Shown here: positions 9,305 to 20,130 of the stretch, piece after piece
How positions within the stretch are numbered: position 1 is the stretch's first letter
How the letters are laid out: each line of letters opens with the position of its first letter
Assembly (NCBI RefSeq): GCF_900010725.2
Contig: NZ_LR734880.1
Span: 183,532-247,531 of the forward strand
Source of the DNA: Planktothrix serta PCC 8927
GTDB taxonomy: Bacteria > Cyanobacteriota > Cyanobacteriia > Cyanobacteriales > Microcoleaceae
Reading direction: 5' to 3'
DNA: 64,000 bases
The notes under the pieces: generated by a model
What the model was told of the DNA's origin: nothing
The model's input: the letters and a program-made list of their open reading frames with translations, nothing else
Databases searched by the model: none
Made by a program: the position numbers and the translations under genes

Positions 9305-12300
9305 GTGCAAGTTGAACGTCAACCGAAAGTTAAGCAAAATTCCCTGTGTAAAATTTGTAGTTCCTTATCTCCCTATTTTGCTGAAGCTACAATTTTAAAT
9401 GCCTATTCTATTGATTATTTTAAATGTTCGGTTTGTGGATTTGTGCAAACTGAAGATCCTTATTGGTTAGATATAGCTTATTCTAATCCTATTGCCATCA
9501 GTGATGTGGGATTAGTAGCCCGGAATTTTAAATTTTCTCAAATTACTCAACAGTTAATTTTATCGGGTTTTCATCCCCAAGGAAAATTTTTAGACTATGG
9601 TTGTGGTTATGGTTTATTTGTGCGTCTGATGCGAGATTCGGGGCTAAATTTTTATGGCTATGATAAATATTGTCAAAATATATTTTATCAGGGATTTGAA
9701 GGAAATGAACAAGAAACTTATGATTTAGTCACGGCTTTTGAGGTTTTTGAACACTTTGTTAATCCCCTGGAGGAAATTCAAAGCTTATTAAAGTTCTCTA
9801 AAAATTTGTTATTCAGTACCCAACTGCTTCCGGCTAATCATCCGAAACCCGATGAATGGTGGTATTATGCCCTCCATGAAGGTCAACATATTTCGCTCTA
9901 TACCTATCAATCTTTAGTAAAAATTGCTGAAAAGTTTAAGTTGAATTTATATTCCGATGGCAGTAATTTACATCTATTAACGGAAATAAAACTATCAGAA
10001 TCTGCTTGGAAAAAAGTAGTGTCTATAGAATCTCCTCCTCATCCTCTACCCTCATTAATTGAGCAGGATTTTTTAAGAGCAATAGCAACTCGAAAAAACA
10101 GTGATCACCAACCTGTAGAAACAAAAATAATGTCTAATCAAAAGTTAATTAAAGTTGTCATTGATGGCGTATTTTTCCAAATTCAAAACACCGGAATTGC
10201 TAGAGTTTGGAAATCCTTACTAGAAGAATGGTCTAAAGGGGATTTTGCTCAACAGATTATTGTGTTAGATCGAGCCGGAACAGCCCCGAAAATTGCCGGA
10301 ATTCAATATCACAAAACTCCTGTTTATGATTATAATAAAGTTGATCAAGATCGTCAACTCTTGCAAACAATTTGTGATCAAGAAAATGCAGATATCTTTA
10401 TTTCTACTTATTATACAACTTCCCTAACAACACCTTCCGTTTTTATGGGATATGACATGATACCCGAACAATTAGGACTGGATTTAAAAACTCCCATGTG
10501 GAGAGAAAAACATTATGGAATTGAACACGCATCCGCTTATATCACAATTTCTAAAAATACGGCTCAGGATTTAGTTCAGTTTTTCCCGAAGATTCAACCC
10601 GATAAAATAACGGTCGCTCATTGTGGAGTTCCTTCAGGATTTTCACCCGCAAAAATAGAAGAAATTCAACAGTTTAAAGAAAAATATGGCATCAATAAAC
10701 CCTATTTTATTTTAGTCGGTCAACGCTTAGGTGCAGGAGGTTATAAAAATAATTTATTATTCTTTAAAGCCTTAGCTGAACTCAAAAATAACCGAGATTT
10801 TGAAATTATTTGTGTGGGGGGAGAACCAACTTTAGAAGCAGAATTTTATCCCTATATTCAAGGGTTGAAAATTCATTTATTGGAATTGAGTGATCAAGAA
10901 TTAAGACAAGGTTATTCGGGTGCAACAGCCTTAGTGTATCCTTCTAAATATGAAGGATTTGGAATGCCTATTATTGAAGCAATGGCTTGCGGTTGTCCGG
11001 TAATTACCTGTCGCAAAGGTTCAATTCCAGAAATTGCAGAAACAGCAGCCTATTATGTGGATGACGAGCAGGTTTTAGCAATGCTTCAAGCTTTAGAACA
11101 AATTCAAAAAACAGAAGTTCGTCAACCTTTAATTCAAGCGGGTTTAGCACAAGCTTCTCAATATTCTTGGTCAAAAATGGCTGCAATTGTTCAAAATACT
11201 TTAATCCAAACCGTGCAAAACTTAAAAACACAAAAACAACAGCTTGATTTTCAAGATTTTACCTATTCTAAACGTAGCCATTTTAATCAGTTTCAACCCT
11301 TTGGATCTTATACCAAAATTCATCCTGATGCCTGTGACCTGAAAGTTTATCAAGATTTATTAGTCTATAATTTTATTACGAAAAATTTACCCAAGGGTGC
11401 AAAACTGTTGGAAATTGGCGGGGGGAATTCCAGAGTATTGCAGGCTTTAAAACAGGATTATGAATGTTGGAATTTAGACAAATTTGAAGGCATCGGTAAT
11501 GGCCCGAATCAAATTAGAAATGCGGAGAATTACCGAATTATTTTAGACTATATTGGCAACTTTAACTCGGAACTTCCTACTCAATATTTTGATTGTGTTT
11601 TTAGTATTTCCACCCTAGAACATATTGCTGAAAATGAAACAACCTTTGAGCAAATTACTCAAGATATTGATCGGCTTTTAAAACCTGATGGCTTTTCTTT
11701 GCATTGTTTTGATGTTTTAGTGAAAGAAGCAGAAGTTTGGACAAATCAATTTTTACCCTATTTATTTAAACACCAAAAAACCTTAAATTCAATGATTCCA
11801 CTTTCAGAGATTAAATTTGATCCTGATTTATATGGAATGTCAGAAACAGCTTATCGTCAATTTTGGCAACCCATTACCCAAAAATCCTATCAAGAATTTG
11901 GTCTACCAATTTCCTATAATATTCTCTGGCAAAAATCACCCGTTAAGATCACATCTGTATCCCCTCAACTTTTAGTTTCTTCATGTTTACCCAAAATTTC
12001 TATTATTACCCCTTCCTTCAACCAAGCTGAATTTTTAGAAGCTTGTATTGATTCGATTTTAAATCAAAATTATCCCAACTTAGAATACATAATTATGGAT
12101 GGGGGAAGTACCGATAATTCAGTTAATATTATCAAAAAATATGAAAAGTATTTAACTTATTGGCAAAGTCAACCCGATGGCGGTCATTATGCGGGGGTAA
12201 ATGCGGGATTTCAAAAAACAACAGGTGAGATTATGGGATGGTTAAATTCAGATGATCAATATCATCCTGACGCTTTTTATAAAATTGCGGCGACATTTCA

Positions 12301-15300
12301 ACACCATAAACAGGTGGAATGGCTAATGGGAATTCCGACGGAATGGGATCGAAAAGGTAAACGCATTCCTCGTCAAGTTCCGATTCCAAAATGGACAAGA
12401 AAATTATTATTAGAAAAACAGGGAGTTATACAAAATCAAGAATTACAGTATCTTTGGATTCAACAGGAAAGTACATTTTGGACGCGATCGCTTTGGGAAA
12501 AAGCAGGTTCTTATTTACAAAAAAATTGGCAATTAGCCGCAGATTTTGAACTCTGGTTAAGATTTTCTCGCTATGCACAATTACATTTAGTCAAAACATT
12601 TATAGGCGGATTTCGGACGTATGAAGGTCAACGATCCCAAACTTATCGACAACAATATTTTCAAGAAGTTGAACAAATTATCCAAGAGGAATTAGAACAA
12701 ATTCTGGTTGATCAATCCTCCTCCGAACAACTATCTCCTCCAGCGATAACTTTAGATGAAACTCATGTTTTAGCTTTAAAAGAACAAGGATTAACTGAAA
12801 ATAAAATCAAAGTTTCTGCGATTGTTTCTACCTATAATTCAGCAGCAATTATTGGGGGACGGTTAGAAAATTTAGTGAATCAAACCCTATTTAAAACTGG
12901 GGAATTAGAAATTATTGTTGTTGATTCGGGTTCTGAGGAAAATGAAGGTGATATTGTTTTAGCGTTTAAACAGCAATATCCTGACTCTATTATTTATATT
13001 AGAACTGAAGAACGAGAACCGATTTATCAAGCTTGGAATCGAGGAATTGCGATCGCACGGGGTGAATATATTACCAATCAAAATACTGATGATCGACTAA
13101 AATTAAACGCTTTAGAACAGTTAGCAACCTATTTAGATGAACATCCAGAAGTCATATTAGTACATGGTGATCAACAACCTGTATCACCGGGAGAAAGAAT
13201 TAATCTTGAAGATTTAAAGGGTAAACCGCACTGGAACTGGTCAGGATTTTCCCGCTTAAAATTATTATTTTTAGCACAGGTTGGTTCTCAACCCATGTGG
13301 CGAAAATCTCTACATAATGACTATGGATTATTTGATCAAACCTTAAAAGTTCGAGGAGATCAAGATTTTTATATTAGAATTGCTAATGCGGGAGAGTTCC
13401 ATTTTATTCCTGAAATATTAGGGACTTTGAACTTATCTGAAAACTCTTTAAGTCATCAACAAGATTTAAGTCGGGAAGAAGAAGTTTTAATTTTTAAACG
13501 ATATACCTCCTCACGCGAAAAATTAGCTCAATTTTTAAATCTAAATTCCATTAAATTAACGGATCAAAATTATCAAATTTTAGTCAATAATTTCTGCTGT
13601 GATTTGGCGAATCAAGCTTTATCTCAGTTCCATCTTCCCTTTTATATCAAGTTGATCACAGAATTATTAAACTCTGTTGCTGAACTAGGAACCTATCAAC
13701 AAACAGTTCAAACCAATCTATTAAGAATTTGGAACCGATTTGCTGACCCCGCCACACGATTTCAATTCATGAAAACCTTATCAGCAGAAGTTATAGAAAC
13801 TTGTGATCAGCAAATTCAACTGAAAGGAGAGGGAATGGAAAAAATTGATCCGTCTCAACTTTATATTGATCTTTCTAAACTCAATACCGTGAATGCACCC
13901 TCAATTTCTCCGGTTTTGATCTCTCAAATTCGACCCTTTTGGTCAGTGATGATTCCGACTTATAACGGCGAAAAATATTTAGAACAAGTATTAAATAGTG
14001 TTCTGAGTCAAGCACCGAGTTCAGAAGAAATGGAAATTATTGTTGTTGATGATTGTTCAACGCATCCAGAGATTGAATCTCTAGTCAAACGAGTCGGTCA
14101 AAATCGGGTTCAATTTTATCGACAACCGCAAAATTTAGGGTTAATTCCTAACTGGAATGATTGTATTAAACGAGCGAAGGGAGAATGGATTCATATTTTG
14201 CATCAGGATGATTTAGTTCTCCCTGAATTTTATAGTCAAATGCGAAATTTATTAGAAAAACAACCCACCGCAGGTGCTGCATTTTGTCGCCATTATTATA
14301 TCGATGAACAGGGAAAACAGCACTCACTTTCGGCTTTAGAACAGGAAACAAGCGGGATTATTTCTAATTGGTTAGAACGCATTGCTGTGATGCAGAGAAT
14401 TCAATTTGCTTCTATGGTGGTTAAACGCAGTGTTTATGAAATATTGGGAGGGTTTTCGGAAGCAGCAGGTTCCGCCGCCGACTGGGAAATGTGGAAACGC
14501 ATTTCGGCTTACTATCCTATTGCTTATGAACCTCAAGCTTTAGCTTGTTATCGTTTACATTCAACCTCAGAAAGTTCTCGATTAATTGCAATGGGTATTA
14601 ATATTTCAGATACTTTAAAATCCATTGAACTATCTCAATCTTATCTTCCTGAAGATCAAGCAATGGAGCTATCGAATAAAGCTAGAGAACACTATGCTTT
14701 TTATGCCATTAATACCGCTAAACAACTGTTAATTCAGGGAGACGCTAAAGCGGTTATTGCTCAAATTCAAGCCGCTTTAAAATGTAGTCAATCTGATGGG
14801 ATTAAACAAGCCATTATTGCGTTATTCAGTCCTCAACAACAACCCAAAGTTCAACTAAAAGCCTTAACTCCGGCTCAAATTTTAGCAGAAGTTTCGCGGT
14901 TGACGGAAGAATACAAAAAAACAAATAACCCCACTGAAATTCTGAATTCCTTGCGTCAAATTCGGCAGATTGTGGCTCAATATTGGTTAGGTTTAGACAA
15001 AGAAAAATTAGAAAAAACTTATTTAGCAGAAATTGGTCAAGCCCATAAAATTCTGTTGAATAGTGGTTTAAAAAATCAAGCCTTAACCTCTCAAGAAAAA
15101 GCTCAAATTCAAGATTGGTATGCTTACCTAGAAACCGGATTAAATCAACCTCAAGGGCTACAACATTTATTAGCAATTACATTATATAGCTATCCTTACA
15201 ATATCTCACCAAATTGGTATATTCAAGCTCCGATTCCGAAATGGTTTTTAGACGATTATTTTCAGTTTATGTTATCTGTTCCTCAGTTTTTTCAGGAAGT

Positions 15301-17698
15301 AGGAGAAGCCAACCGCTATTACCGTTATATCGAGAGTTGGATTAACTATATTCATGGGCGGTTCATGAGTGATCCTGAGTTCCCCATTTGGAAAGAATTA
15401 GCTTGGAAATTTACCCAAACCGCTAACTTTATTCCCTTATATTTTAATACCGCTAATCTCAAAGAAATTTATATTAAACGGGCAGAAATTATGGAATTTG
15501 CCCTAAAAAATTTAGGTCATTCCTTAGAATATCAGTTTCCTGAACGTTCAACAACTCGCCAGAAAATTCGTTTGGGAATTCTCAGCAATCATTTTCTTCC
15601 TCAAACAGAAACCTACTCAACCCTACCTGTTTTTGAGTATTTAGATCAGACCCAATTTGATGTAACTTTATATGCAATGCAATCTAATGATCATCCCCTG
15701 GAAAAATACTGTAAAAGTCGAGTTGAACGCTGGGTACAACTGCCCAAAAATATAACAGATCAGGTGCAATTAATTCGCAATGATGATTTAGATATTCTGT
15801 TAATTGGAACGAATGTAACGGCGGTTAATCATGGGATAACGTTATTAGCATTACATCGGTTAGCTCGAATTCAAGTTACCTCAACATCATCCTGTGTGAC
15901 AACAGGAATGCAACAGATTGATTACTATATTTCGGGGACTTTAACAGAATCAAAACAGAATCCTCAAGACCAATATCGAGAACAATTAATTCTCCTAAAA
16001 GGTACAGCCCATTGTTTTAGTTATTATGCTACTCCCCCCGAACAACCGCAATTTATTCCCACTCGTTCCCGTTTAGGAATTCCTGATCAAGCCGTTGTCT
16101 TTATTTCGGGAGCTAATTTCTATAAAATTATTCCTGAATTACGAGAAACTTGGGCAAAAATATTAGCAAAAGTTCCAAATTCTGTGTTGGTTTTATATCC
16201 GTTTAATCCTAATTGGGCTTCTCAATATGCTGCATTTCCCTGGCTGAATAATTTTAAAGAAATTTTAGCTAAATATGGTGTTGATCCGAGTCGTTTAATT
16301 ATTCTCAAACCCCAAGGAAGTCGCAGCGATATTAAAGAATGTTTGAAGTTAGCGGATGTTTATTTAGATTCCTATCCCTTTTCTGGGGTAAATTCTTTAG
16401 TTGATCCTTTAGAAGTGGGTTTAGTTCCTGTGGTGCGAGATGGGGATGGAATTCCTTCTTTTTCCCCGACAACATCCCAAGCGGGAGAAGTTTTTGTCGT
16501 GGGAGAGGGCGGCTCATTTCGTTCCTTGATGGCTGCATCTTTGTTGCGATCGCTCTCTATTCCTGATTTAATTGCTAATAGTGAAGAAGCCTATATTAAT
16601 TTAGCCATTACCCTAGCGAATACGCCTCAATTCCGACAACAAAAACGCCAAGAAATTCAACAAAAAATGCAGCAGAATCCTGAATTTTTGGATAGTCGAA
16701 CCTACTCCGCTAAAATGGGGGTAATCTTTCAACAGTTATTTAAAAATTGGCAGCAAAACCAGAAATCTGTTCCCGTGAATAATCGAGAAACAATCCAACA
16801 TTATTTATCGAGATTGGTTACTCATGTCAATCGTTATGACTTAGAAAAAACGAATCAAACTGTAATTAATGAGTTGCGATCTATCCGAAAAATTATGGCG
16901 GAAAATTGGTTACAGGTTTCGCCAGAACAGTTAGAACAAATGTATAAAAATGATTTAGGAAAAGGATATCAAATTCTTTTAAATCGAGGGATTCAAAAGG
17001 AACCTTTAACCCCAGAAGAACAACAGTTTATTAACCAGGTTACACAACACGCTATTGGACTCAAACAGTCAGATTCTATTAATGCTCTGATGGTTTTAAT
17101 GTTATATTATCCCCCTGGAAAAATATTAGTTGCTAATGCAGATACTCGTTTACCTCAGTGGTTACTAAAAGATTACAAACGGGTGTTTGAAAATTCGTCA
17201 GTTTTGGAAAAAGTTGAACCCTCAATCGAGTCCAAAACTCCGGCTGCGGTCACGGAAAATCAAGTAGTCGCTGAAACAGAATTCTTCCAAAATCGTTTAG
17301 TAGGGTGTGTGAATTTATATCGAATTGATCCTTCTAATACTGCTATAATTGAGGAATTGCGTCAAATTCGTCAACAATTGGCGGATTTTTGGTTAGGTTT
17401 GGAACCAACACAATTAGAATCCGTTTATCAAAGTTCAGTAGGTCAAGGCTATCGAACTTTATTACAAAGTGCGTTTTCTCAACAACCTTTGACTTCCACA
17501 GAACAACAATTTATTAAAATGTTAGCTTCTCAAATGAATCAAGGATCAAATGAAATAGATCGGATAAAATGTCTGTTATCAGTGTTATTATATTGTCGCC
17601 CTGAACAATTACAAATACACGATCTTTCCCGTTTACCGCAGTGGTTTCGGTCAGATTATGAACAATTGAGTCATCAGGTTTCTAGTCGAAAAAGTTAG
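9305..17698 (+). CDS. Giant multidomain glycosyltransferase/methyltransferase (2,797 aa)
   Basis: The protein strings together sugar-transfer and methylation domains, probably for building a cell-surface glycan. In order: class I methyltransferase (about 1-240, LDYGCGYG near 96); GT4 (about 282-635, PSKYEGFGMPIIEAMACGCPV); a second methyltransferase (about 658-878, LLEIGGGNSR); three GT2 domains (about 896-1130 with WLNSDD, 1167-1400 with NTDD, 1545-1760 with HQDD); an O-GlcNAc-transferase/SPINDLY-like domain (about 2086-2485). Three related about 130-residue helical modules lie at about 1860-1988, 2499-2629 and 2664-2789. The start is GTG at 9305, and no signal peptide is visible, so it is probably cytosolic. 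It is monocistronic. The domain calls are firm. The product glycan is unknown. Confidence 0.9.
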   Translation: MQVERQPKVKQNSLCKICSSLSPYFAEATILNAYSIDYFKCSVCGFVQTEDPYWLDIAYSNPIAISDVGLVARNFKFSQITQQLILSGFHPQGKFLDYGCGYGLFVRLMRDSGLNFYGYDKYCQNIFYQGFEGNEQETYDLVTAFEVFEHFVNPLEEIQSLLKFSKNLLFSTQLLPANHPKPDEWWYYALHEGQHISLYTYQSLVKIAEKFKLNLYSDGSNLHLLTEIKLSESAWKKVVSIESPPHPLPSLIEQDFLRAIATRKNSDHQPVETKIMSNQKLIKVVIDGVFFQIQNTGIARVWKSLLEEWSKGDFAQQIIVLDRAGTAPKIAGIQYHKTPVYDYNKVDQDRQLLQTICDQENADIFISTYYTTSLTTPSVFMGYDMIPEQLGLDLKTPMWREKHYGIEHASAYITISKNTAQDLVQFFPKIQPDKITVAHCGVPSGFSPAKIEEIQQFKEKYGINKPYFILVGQRLGAGGYKNNLLFFKALAELKNNRDFEIICVGGEPTLEAEFYPYIQGLKIHLLELSDQELRQGYSGATALVYPSKYEGFGMPIIEAMACGCPVITCRKGSIPEIAETAAYYVDDEQVLAMLQALEQIQKTEVRQPLIQAGLAQASQYSWSKMAAIVQNTLIQTVQNLKTQKQQLDFQDFTYSKRSHFNQFQPFGSYTKIHPDACDLKVYQDLLVYNFITKNLPKGAKLLEIGGGNSRVLQALKQDYECWNLDKFEGIGNGPNQIRNAENYRIILDYIGNFNSELPTQYFDCVFSISTLEHIAENETTFEQITQDIDRLLKPDGFSLHCFDVLVKEAEVWTNQFLPYLFKHQKTLNSMIPLSEIKFDPDLYGMSETAYRQFWQPITQKSYQEFGLPISYNILWQKSPVKITSVSPQLLVSSCLPKISIITPSFNQAEFLEACIDSILNQNYPNLEYIIMDGGSTDNSVNIIKKYEKYLTYWQSQPDGGHYAGVNAGFQKTTGEIMGWLNSDDQYHPDAFYKIAATFQHHKQVEWLMGIPTEWDRKGKRIPRQVPIPKWTRKLLLEKQGVIQNQELQYLWIQQESTFWTRSLWEKAGSYLQKNWQLAADFELWLRFSRYAQLHLVKTFIGGFRTYEGQRSQTYRQQYFQEVEQIIQEELEQILVDQSSSEQLSPPAITLDETHVLALKEQGLTENKIKVSAIVSTYNSAAIIGGRLENLVNQTLFKTGELEIIVVDSGSEENEGDIVLAFKQQYPDSIIYIRTEEREPIYQAWNRGIAIARGEYITNQNTDDRLKLNALEQLATYLDEHPEVILVHGDQQPVSPGERINLEDLKGKPHWNWSGFSRLKLLFLAQVGSQPMWRKSLHNDYGLFDQTLKVRGDQDFYIRIANAGEFHFIPEILGTLNLSENSLSHQQDLSREEEVLIFKRYTSSREKLAQFLNLNSIKLTDQNYQILVNNFCCDLANQALSQFHLPFYIKLITELLNSVAELGTYQQTVQTNLLRIWNRFADPATRFQFMKTLSAEVIETCDQQIQLKGEGMEKIDPSQLYIDLSKLNTVNAPSISPVLISQIRPFWSVMIPTYNGEKYLEQVLNSVLSQAPSSEEMEIIVVDDCSTHPEIESLVKRVGQNRVQFYRQPQNLGLIPNWNDCIKRAKGEWIHILHQDDLVLPEFYSQMRNLLEKQPTAGAAFCRHYYIDEQGKQHSLSALEQETSGIISNWLERIAVMQRIQFASMVVKRSVYEILGGFSEAAGSAADWEMWKRISAYYPIAYEPQALACYRLHSTSESSRLIAMGINISDTLKSIELSQSYLPEDQAMELSNKAREHYAFYAINTAKQLLIQGDAKAVIAQIQAALKCSQSDGIKQAIIALFSPQQQPKVQLKALTPAQILAEVSRLTEEYKKTNNPTEILNSLRQIRQIVAQYWLGLDKEKLEKTYLAEIGQAHKILLNSGLKNQALTSQEKAQIQDWYAYLETGLNQPQGLQHLLAITLYSYPYNISPNWYIQAPIPKWFLDDYFQFMLSVPQFFQEVGEANRYYRYIESWINYIHGRFMSDPEFPIWKELAWKFTQTANFIPLYFNTANLKEIYIKRAEIMEFALKNLGHSLEYQFPERSTTRQKIRLGILSNHFLPQTETYSTLPVFEYLDQTQFDVTLYAMQSNDHPLEKYCKSRVERWVQLPKNITDQVQLIRNDDLDILLIGTNVTAVNHGITLLALHRLARIQVTSTSSCVTTGMQQIDYYISGTLTESKQNPQDQYREQLILLKGTAHCFSYYATPPEQPQFIPTRSRLGIPDQAVVFISGANFYKIIPELRETWAKILAKVPNSVLVLYPFNPNWASQYAAFPWLNNFKEILAKYGVDPSRLIILKPQGSRSDIKECLKLADVYLDSYPFSGVNSLVDPLEVGLVPVVRDGDGIPSFSPTTSQAGEVFVVGEGGSFRSLMAASLLRSLSIPDLIANSEEAYINLAITLANTPQFRQQKRQEIQQKMQQNPEFLDSRTYSAKMGVIFQQLFKNWQQNQKSVPVNNRETIQHYLSRLVTHVNRYDLEKTNQTVINELRSIRKIMAENWLQVSPEQLEQMYKNDLGKGYQILLNRGIQKEPLTPEEQQFINQVTQHAIGLKQSDSINALMVLMLYYPPGKILVANADTRLPQWLLKDYKRVFENSSVLEKVEPSIESKTPAAVTENQVVAETEFFQNRLVGCVNLYRIDPSNTAIIEELRQIRQQLADFWLGLEPTQLESVYQSSVGQGYRTLLQSAFSQQPLTSTEQQFIKMLASQMNQGSNEIDRIKCLLSVLLYCRPEQLQIHDLSRLPQWFRSDYEQLSHQVSSRKS

Positions 17699-17719
17699 AA
17701 TTTTGGGTTAGTATTAGAT

Positions 17720-17744
17720 GGTGCGTGCGCGGAGCTTACGCACC
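17720..17744. terminator. Hairpin between convergent genes
   Basis: GGTGCGT (17720-17726) pairs with ACGCACC (17738-17744). It sits between the 3' ends of the convergent giant glycosyltransferase and ubiD genes and may terminate both. The sequence is also a type of dispersed repeat seen widely in cyanobacterial intergenic DNA. Confidence 0.5.
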
Positions 17745-17750
17745 CTACAT

Positions 17751-19259
17751 TTATTTGATATCGTAGCCGAACAAATTGGGATCGACTTCGGTTAAATTCA
17801 GATCATTTAATCCATATTCTGCCCACCGTTTGGTTACCATTTCGGCGATATCAACATCTGATTCTAAAGGTTCTCCCCATTCGTGATTCGTTTCAGGAGG
17901 GATTTTTGTGGTTGCATCTATCCCCATTCTTCCCCCTAATCCAATTTTTTGACTGGCAAAATCTAAGGTATCAAAGGGCGTATCAGGAAGAATAAAAACA
18001 TCCCTGGACGGGTCAACTTTTGAACTAATTGCCCATACCACTTGTCGCGGATCTCGAATATTAATATCCTTATCCACAACTATCACAAATTTGGTATAAG
18101 TAAACTGAGGTAAGGCACTCCAAAACGCTAAAGCAGCCCGTCTCGCTTGACCGGGATAGGCTTTATCAATGGAGATAATAGCGGCTTTATAACTTAAGGC
18201 TTCCATGGGTAGGAAAAAGTCTACAATTTCCGACACTTGCTGTCTTAAAATCGGGGTATAAATCCGGTTTAATGCGATCGCCATCATCGCTTCTTCTTTA
18301 GGTGGACGACCACTAAATGTTGTTAAATAAATCGGATCTTGACGATGGGTAATACATTGAAATTTAATCAAAGGAGAATCTTCAACGCCACCATAATATC
18401 CTATATGATCGCCAAAGGGCCCATCGGGTAGCATTTCCCCAGGAGTTATGGTTCCTTCTAATACAAATTCTGAGTCCGCAGGAACTTCTAAATCTACCGT
18501 TTTACACTTGGCTAATTGTACCCCAGAACCCCCATATAATCCTGCAAATAACCATTCGGATAAATCAACGGGAATGGGAGTCGCCGCCGCCATAATAATT
18601 AACGGATCAACCCCTAATGCGATCGCAATTTCTAATTTTTTCCCCTTCTCTGCCGCTTTGCGTAAATGTCTAGCGCCTCCTCGCACTGATAACCAATGCA
18701 CAGTCATAGTATTTTTAGATTGCAATTGTAAGCGATAAACTCCCACATTGGGGGTTCCGGTTTCACAATCTTTTGTAATTACTAATCCCAAAGTAATAAT
18801 TTTCCCTGCATCTTTAGGATAGGGACGAATCATGGGAATTTGGTTTAAATCAACGTCATCTCCTTGAATTATATTCTGTTGACAAGGTGGAAAAAAGTTG
18901 CGCCCTGGTTTGGCTTTAACAACATCAAACAAAATTTTTCCAAAATCAATCGCTTGGGAGATTTTTTTAGGGGGTTTCGGTTGTTGTAACATTCCCAATT
19001 TTTTCCCCAATTCCTCTAACTCTTGGGGGGTTTCCATATTCATTGACCAACACACCCGTTGTTCTGTCCCTAATAAATTGATCGCAACGGGATAGGGTGA
19101 ACCTTTGACATTTTCAAATAATAATCCAGGGCCCCCATATTGCAACATTCGGTTAGAAATTTCAGCAATTTCTAAGTCAGGATCAACTAAGGTTTTAATC
19201 CGCCGTAATTGTCCCCGTTCTTCTAACAGTTTTAAGAATCCCCTTAAGTCTCTTGCCAT
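17751..19259 (-). CDS. ubiD: UbiD family decarboxylase
   Basis: UbiD enzymes use prenylated FMN to decarboxylate aromatic or acrylic acids. The cyanobacterial member is usually assigned to decarboxylation of 4-hydroxy-3-polyprenylbenzoate during plastoquinone synthesis. The 502-residue product has the family hallmarks: MARDLRGFLKLLEERGQL at the start, NVGVYRLQL, RGGARHLRKA in the cofactor region, PDGPFGDHIGYYGG, PPKEEA and LGGRMGIDATTK near the end. Length and motifs indicate a complete enzyme. The gene for the partner flavin prenyltransferase (ubiX) is not nearby. Substrate identity is from family knowledge only. Confidence 0.93.
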   Translation of the reverse strand: MARDLRGFLKLLEERGQLRRIKTLVDPDLEIAEISNRMLQYGGPGLLFENVKGSPYPVAINLLGTEQRVCWSMNMETPQELEELGKKLGMLQQPKPPKKISQAIDFGKILFDVVKAKPGRNFFPPCQQNIIQGDDVDLNQIPMIRPYPKDAGKIITLGLVITKDCETGTPNVGVYRLQLQSKNTMTVHWLSVRGGARHLRKAAEKGKKLEIAIALGVDPLIIMAAATPIPVDLSEWLFAGLYGGSGVQLAKCKTVDLEVPADSEFVLEGTITPGEMLPDGPFGDHIGYYGGVEDSPLIKFQCITHRQDPIYLTTFSGRPPKEEAMMAIALNRIYTPILRQQVSEIVDFFLPMEALSYKAAIISIDKAYPGQARRAALAFWSALPQFTYTKFVIVVDKDINIRDPRQVVWAISSKVDPSRDVFILPDTPFDTLDFASQKIGLGGRMGIDATTKIPPETNHEWGEPLESDVDIAEMVTKRWAEYGLNDLNLTEVDPNLFGYDIK

Positions 19260-19436
19260 TGTATTTAAGAAGTGTTACATCTGTTTTTATATTATGACAG
19301 TTTAGTGGGCTTCGTGCCGATCTGTGTCAAAATTTTCGGTAAGTGTCATTATTTTTAGGGAGTCCCGGCTATAACGGACTTCAGAAAAATACATCCCTTC
19401 TCAAATTATAAACTTTCCACCTAACCAGGTTTTGCT

Positions 19437-20096
19437 ATGTTATTACCAGAACCACCAGAAGAATTGATCAAGCGCTATCTTCAAGGAGATCGGGAAGCTT
19501 GTCGAGAACTTTTGAAACGTCCTGAATATTATCTAATTTGTAAAATTATAGCCAAGAAAAGATTTTTAGGAAAGTCTAAGGACTGGGAGGATGCGGCTCA
19601 AGTCGCATTTGAAAAAATTTTAATCGAAGCTTTAAACGGTAAATTTAAGGAAGGAAATTTAGAAAAATTTAATCGGTGGTGTTCTACAGTAGCCTTGAAT
19701 GCTATTCGAGATTCCCTCCGCAAACTTAAAATAGAAAGTGAATTTTTTAAAAATCAAAGCTCACAGATTAATGATAATGTTCCTGATATCCGAGAAGATT
19801 TAGAAACACTAAACACAAATACTCAGATTCAAAAAGCTATTATTTCTATAGACCTGCAAAATCCGAATAAACAGTTTCTGCAAATTTGGCAAGGATTAAA
19901 ATCGGGTAAAAAACAAACGGAAATTGCTCAGGATTTAGGTTTAAAGCAAGCTGAGGTTTCTAAGCGTTTTCGGGAATTATCCGCTTTAGTTGGGAAAGAA
20001 TTAGGCTGGTTAAACGTTAAACAAGTAGAGGAGATGTTGAAAACAATTCGTCAGGGTCGAAAACCGAAACGTTCCCAAGAAGATTGGGACAACTAG
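19437..20096 (+). CDS. RNA polymerase sigma-70-like factor (ECF-like)
   Basis: The 219-residue protein has a sigma region-2-like segment (about 10-100: LIKRYLQGDREACRELL, KDWEDAAQVAFEKIL, FNRWCSTVALNAIRDSLRK). A helix-turn-helix like region 4 follows at about 150-190 (KKQTEIAQDLGLKQAEVSKRFREL). It probably directs RNA polymerase to a small gene set or acts as a sigma-like regulator. Four more genes follow on the same strand with short gaps (34 bp to the next gene's preferred start), so it is likely the regulator of the downstream CHAT-protease cluster. No anti-sigma factor is evident in the cluster. Fusion with other domains is absent. Confidence 0.85.
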   Translation: MLLPEPPEELIKRYLQGDREACRELLKRPEYYLICKIIAKKRFLGKSKDWEDAAQVAFEKILIEALNGKFKEGNLEKFNRWCSTVALNAIRDSLRKLKIESEFFKNQSSQINDNVPDIREDLETLNTNTQIQKAIISIDLQNPNKQFLQIWQGLKSGKKQTEIAQDLGLKQAEVSKRFRELSALVGKELGWLNVKQVEEMLKTIRQGRKPKRSQEDWDN

Positions 20097-20130
20097 AATA
20101 GCCTCTATGACTAAAACAGGAGAAACCACC

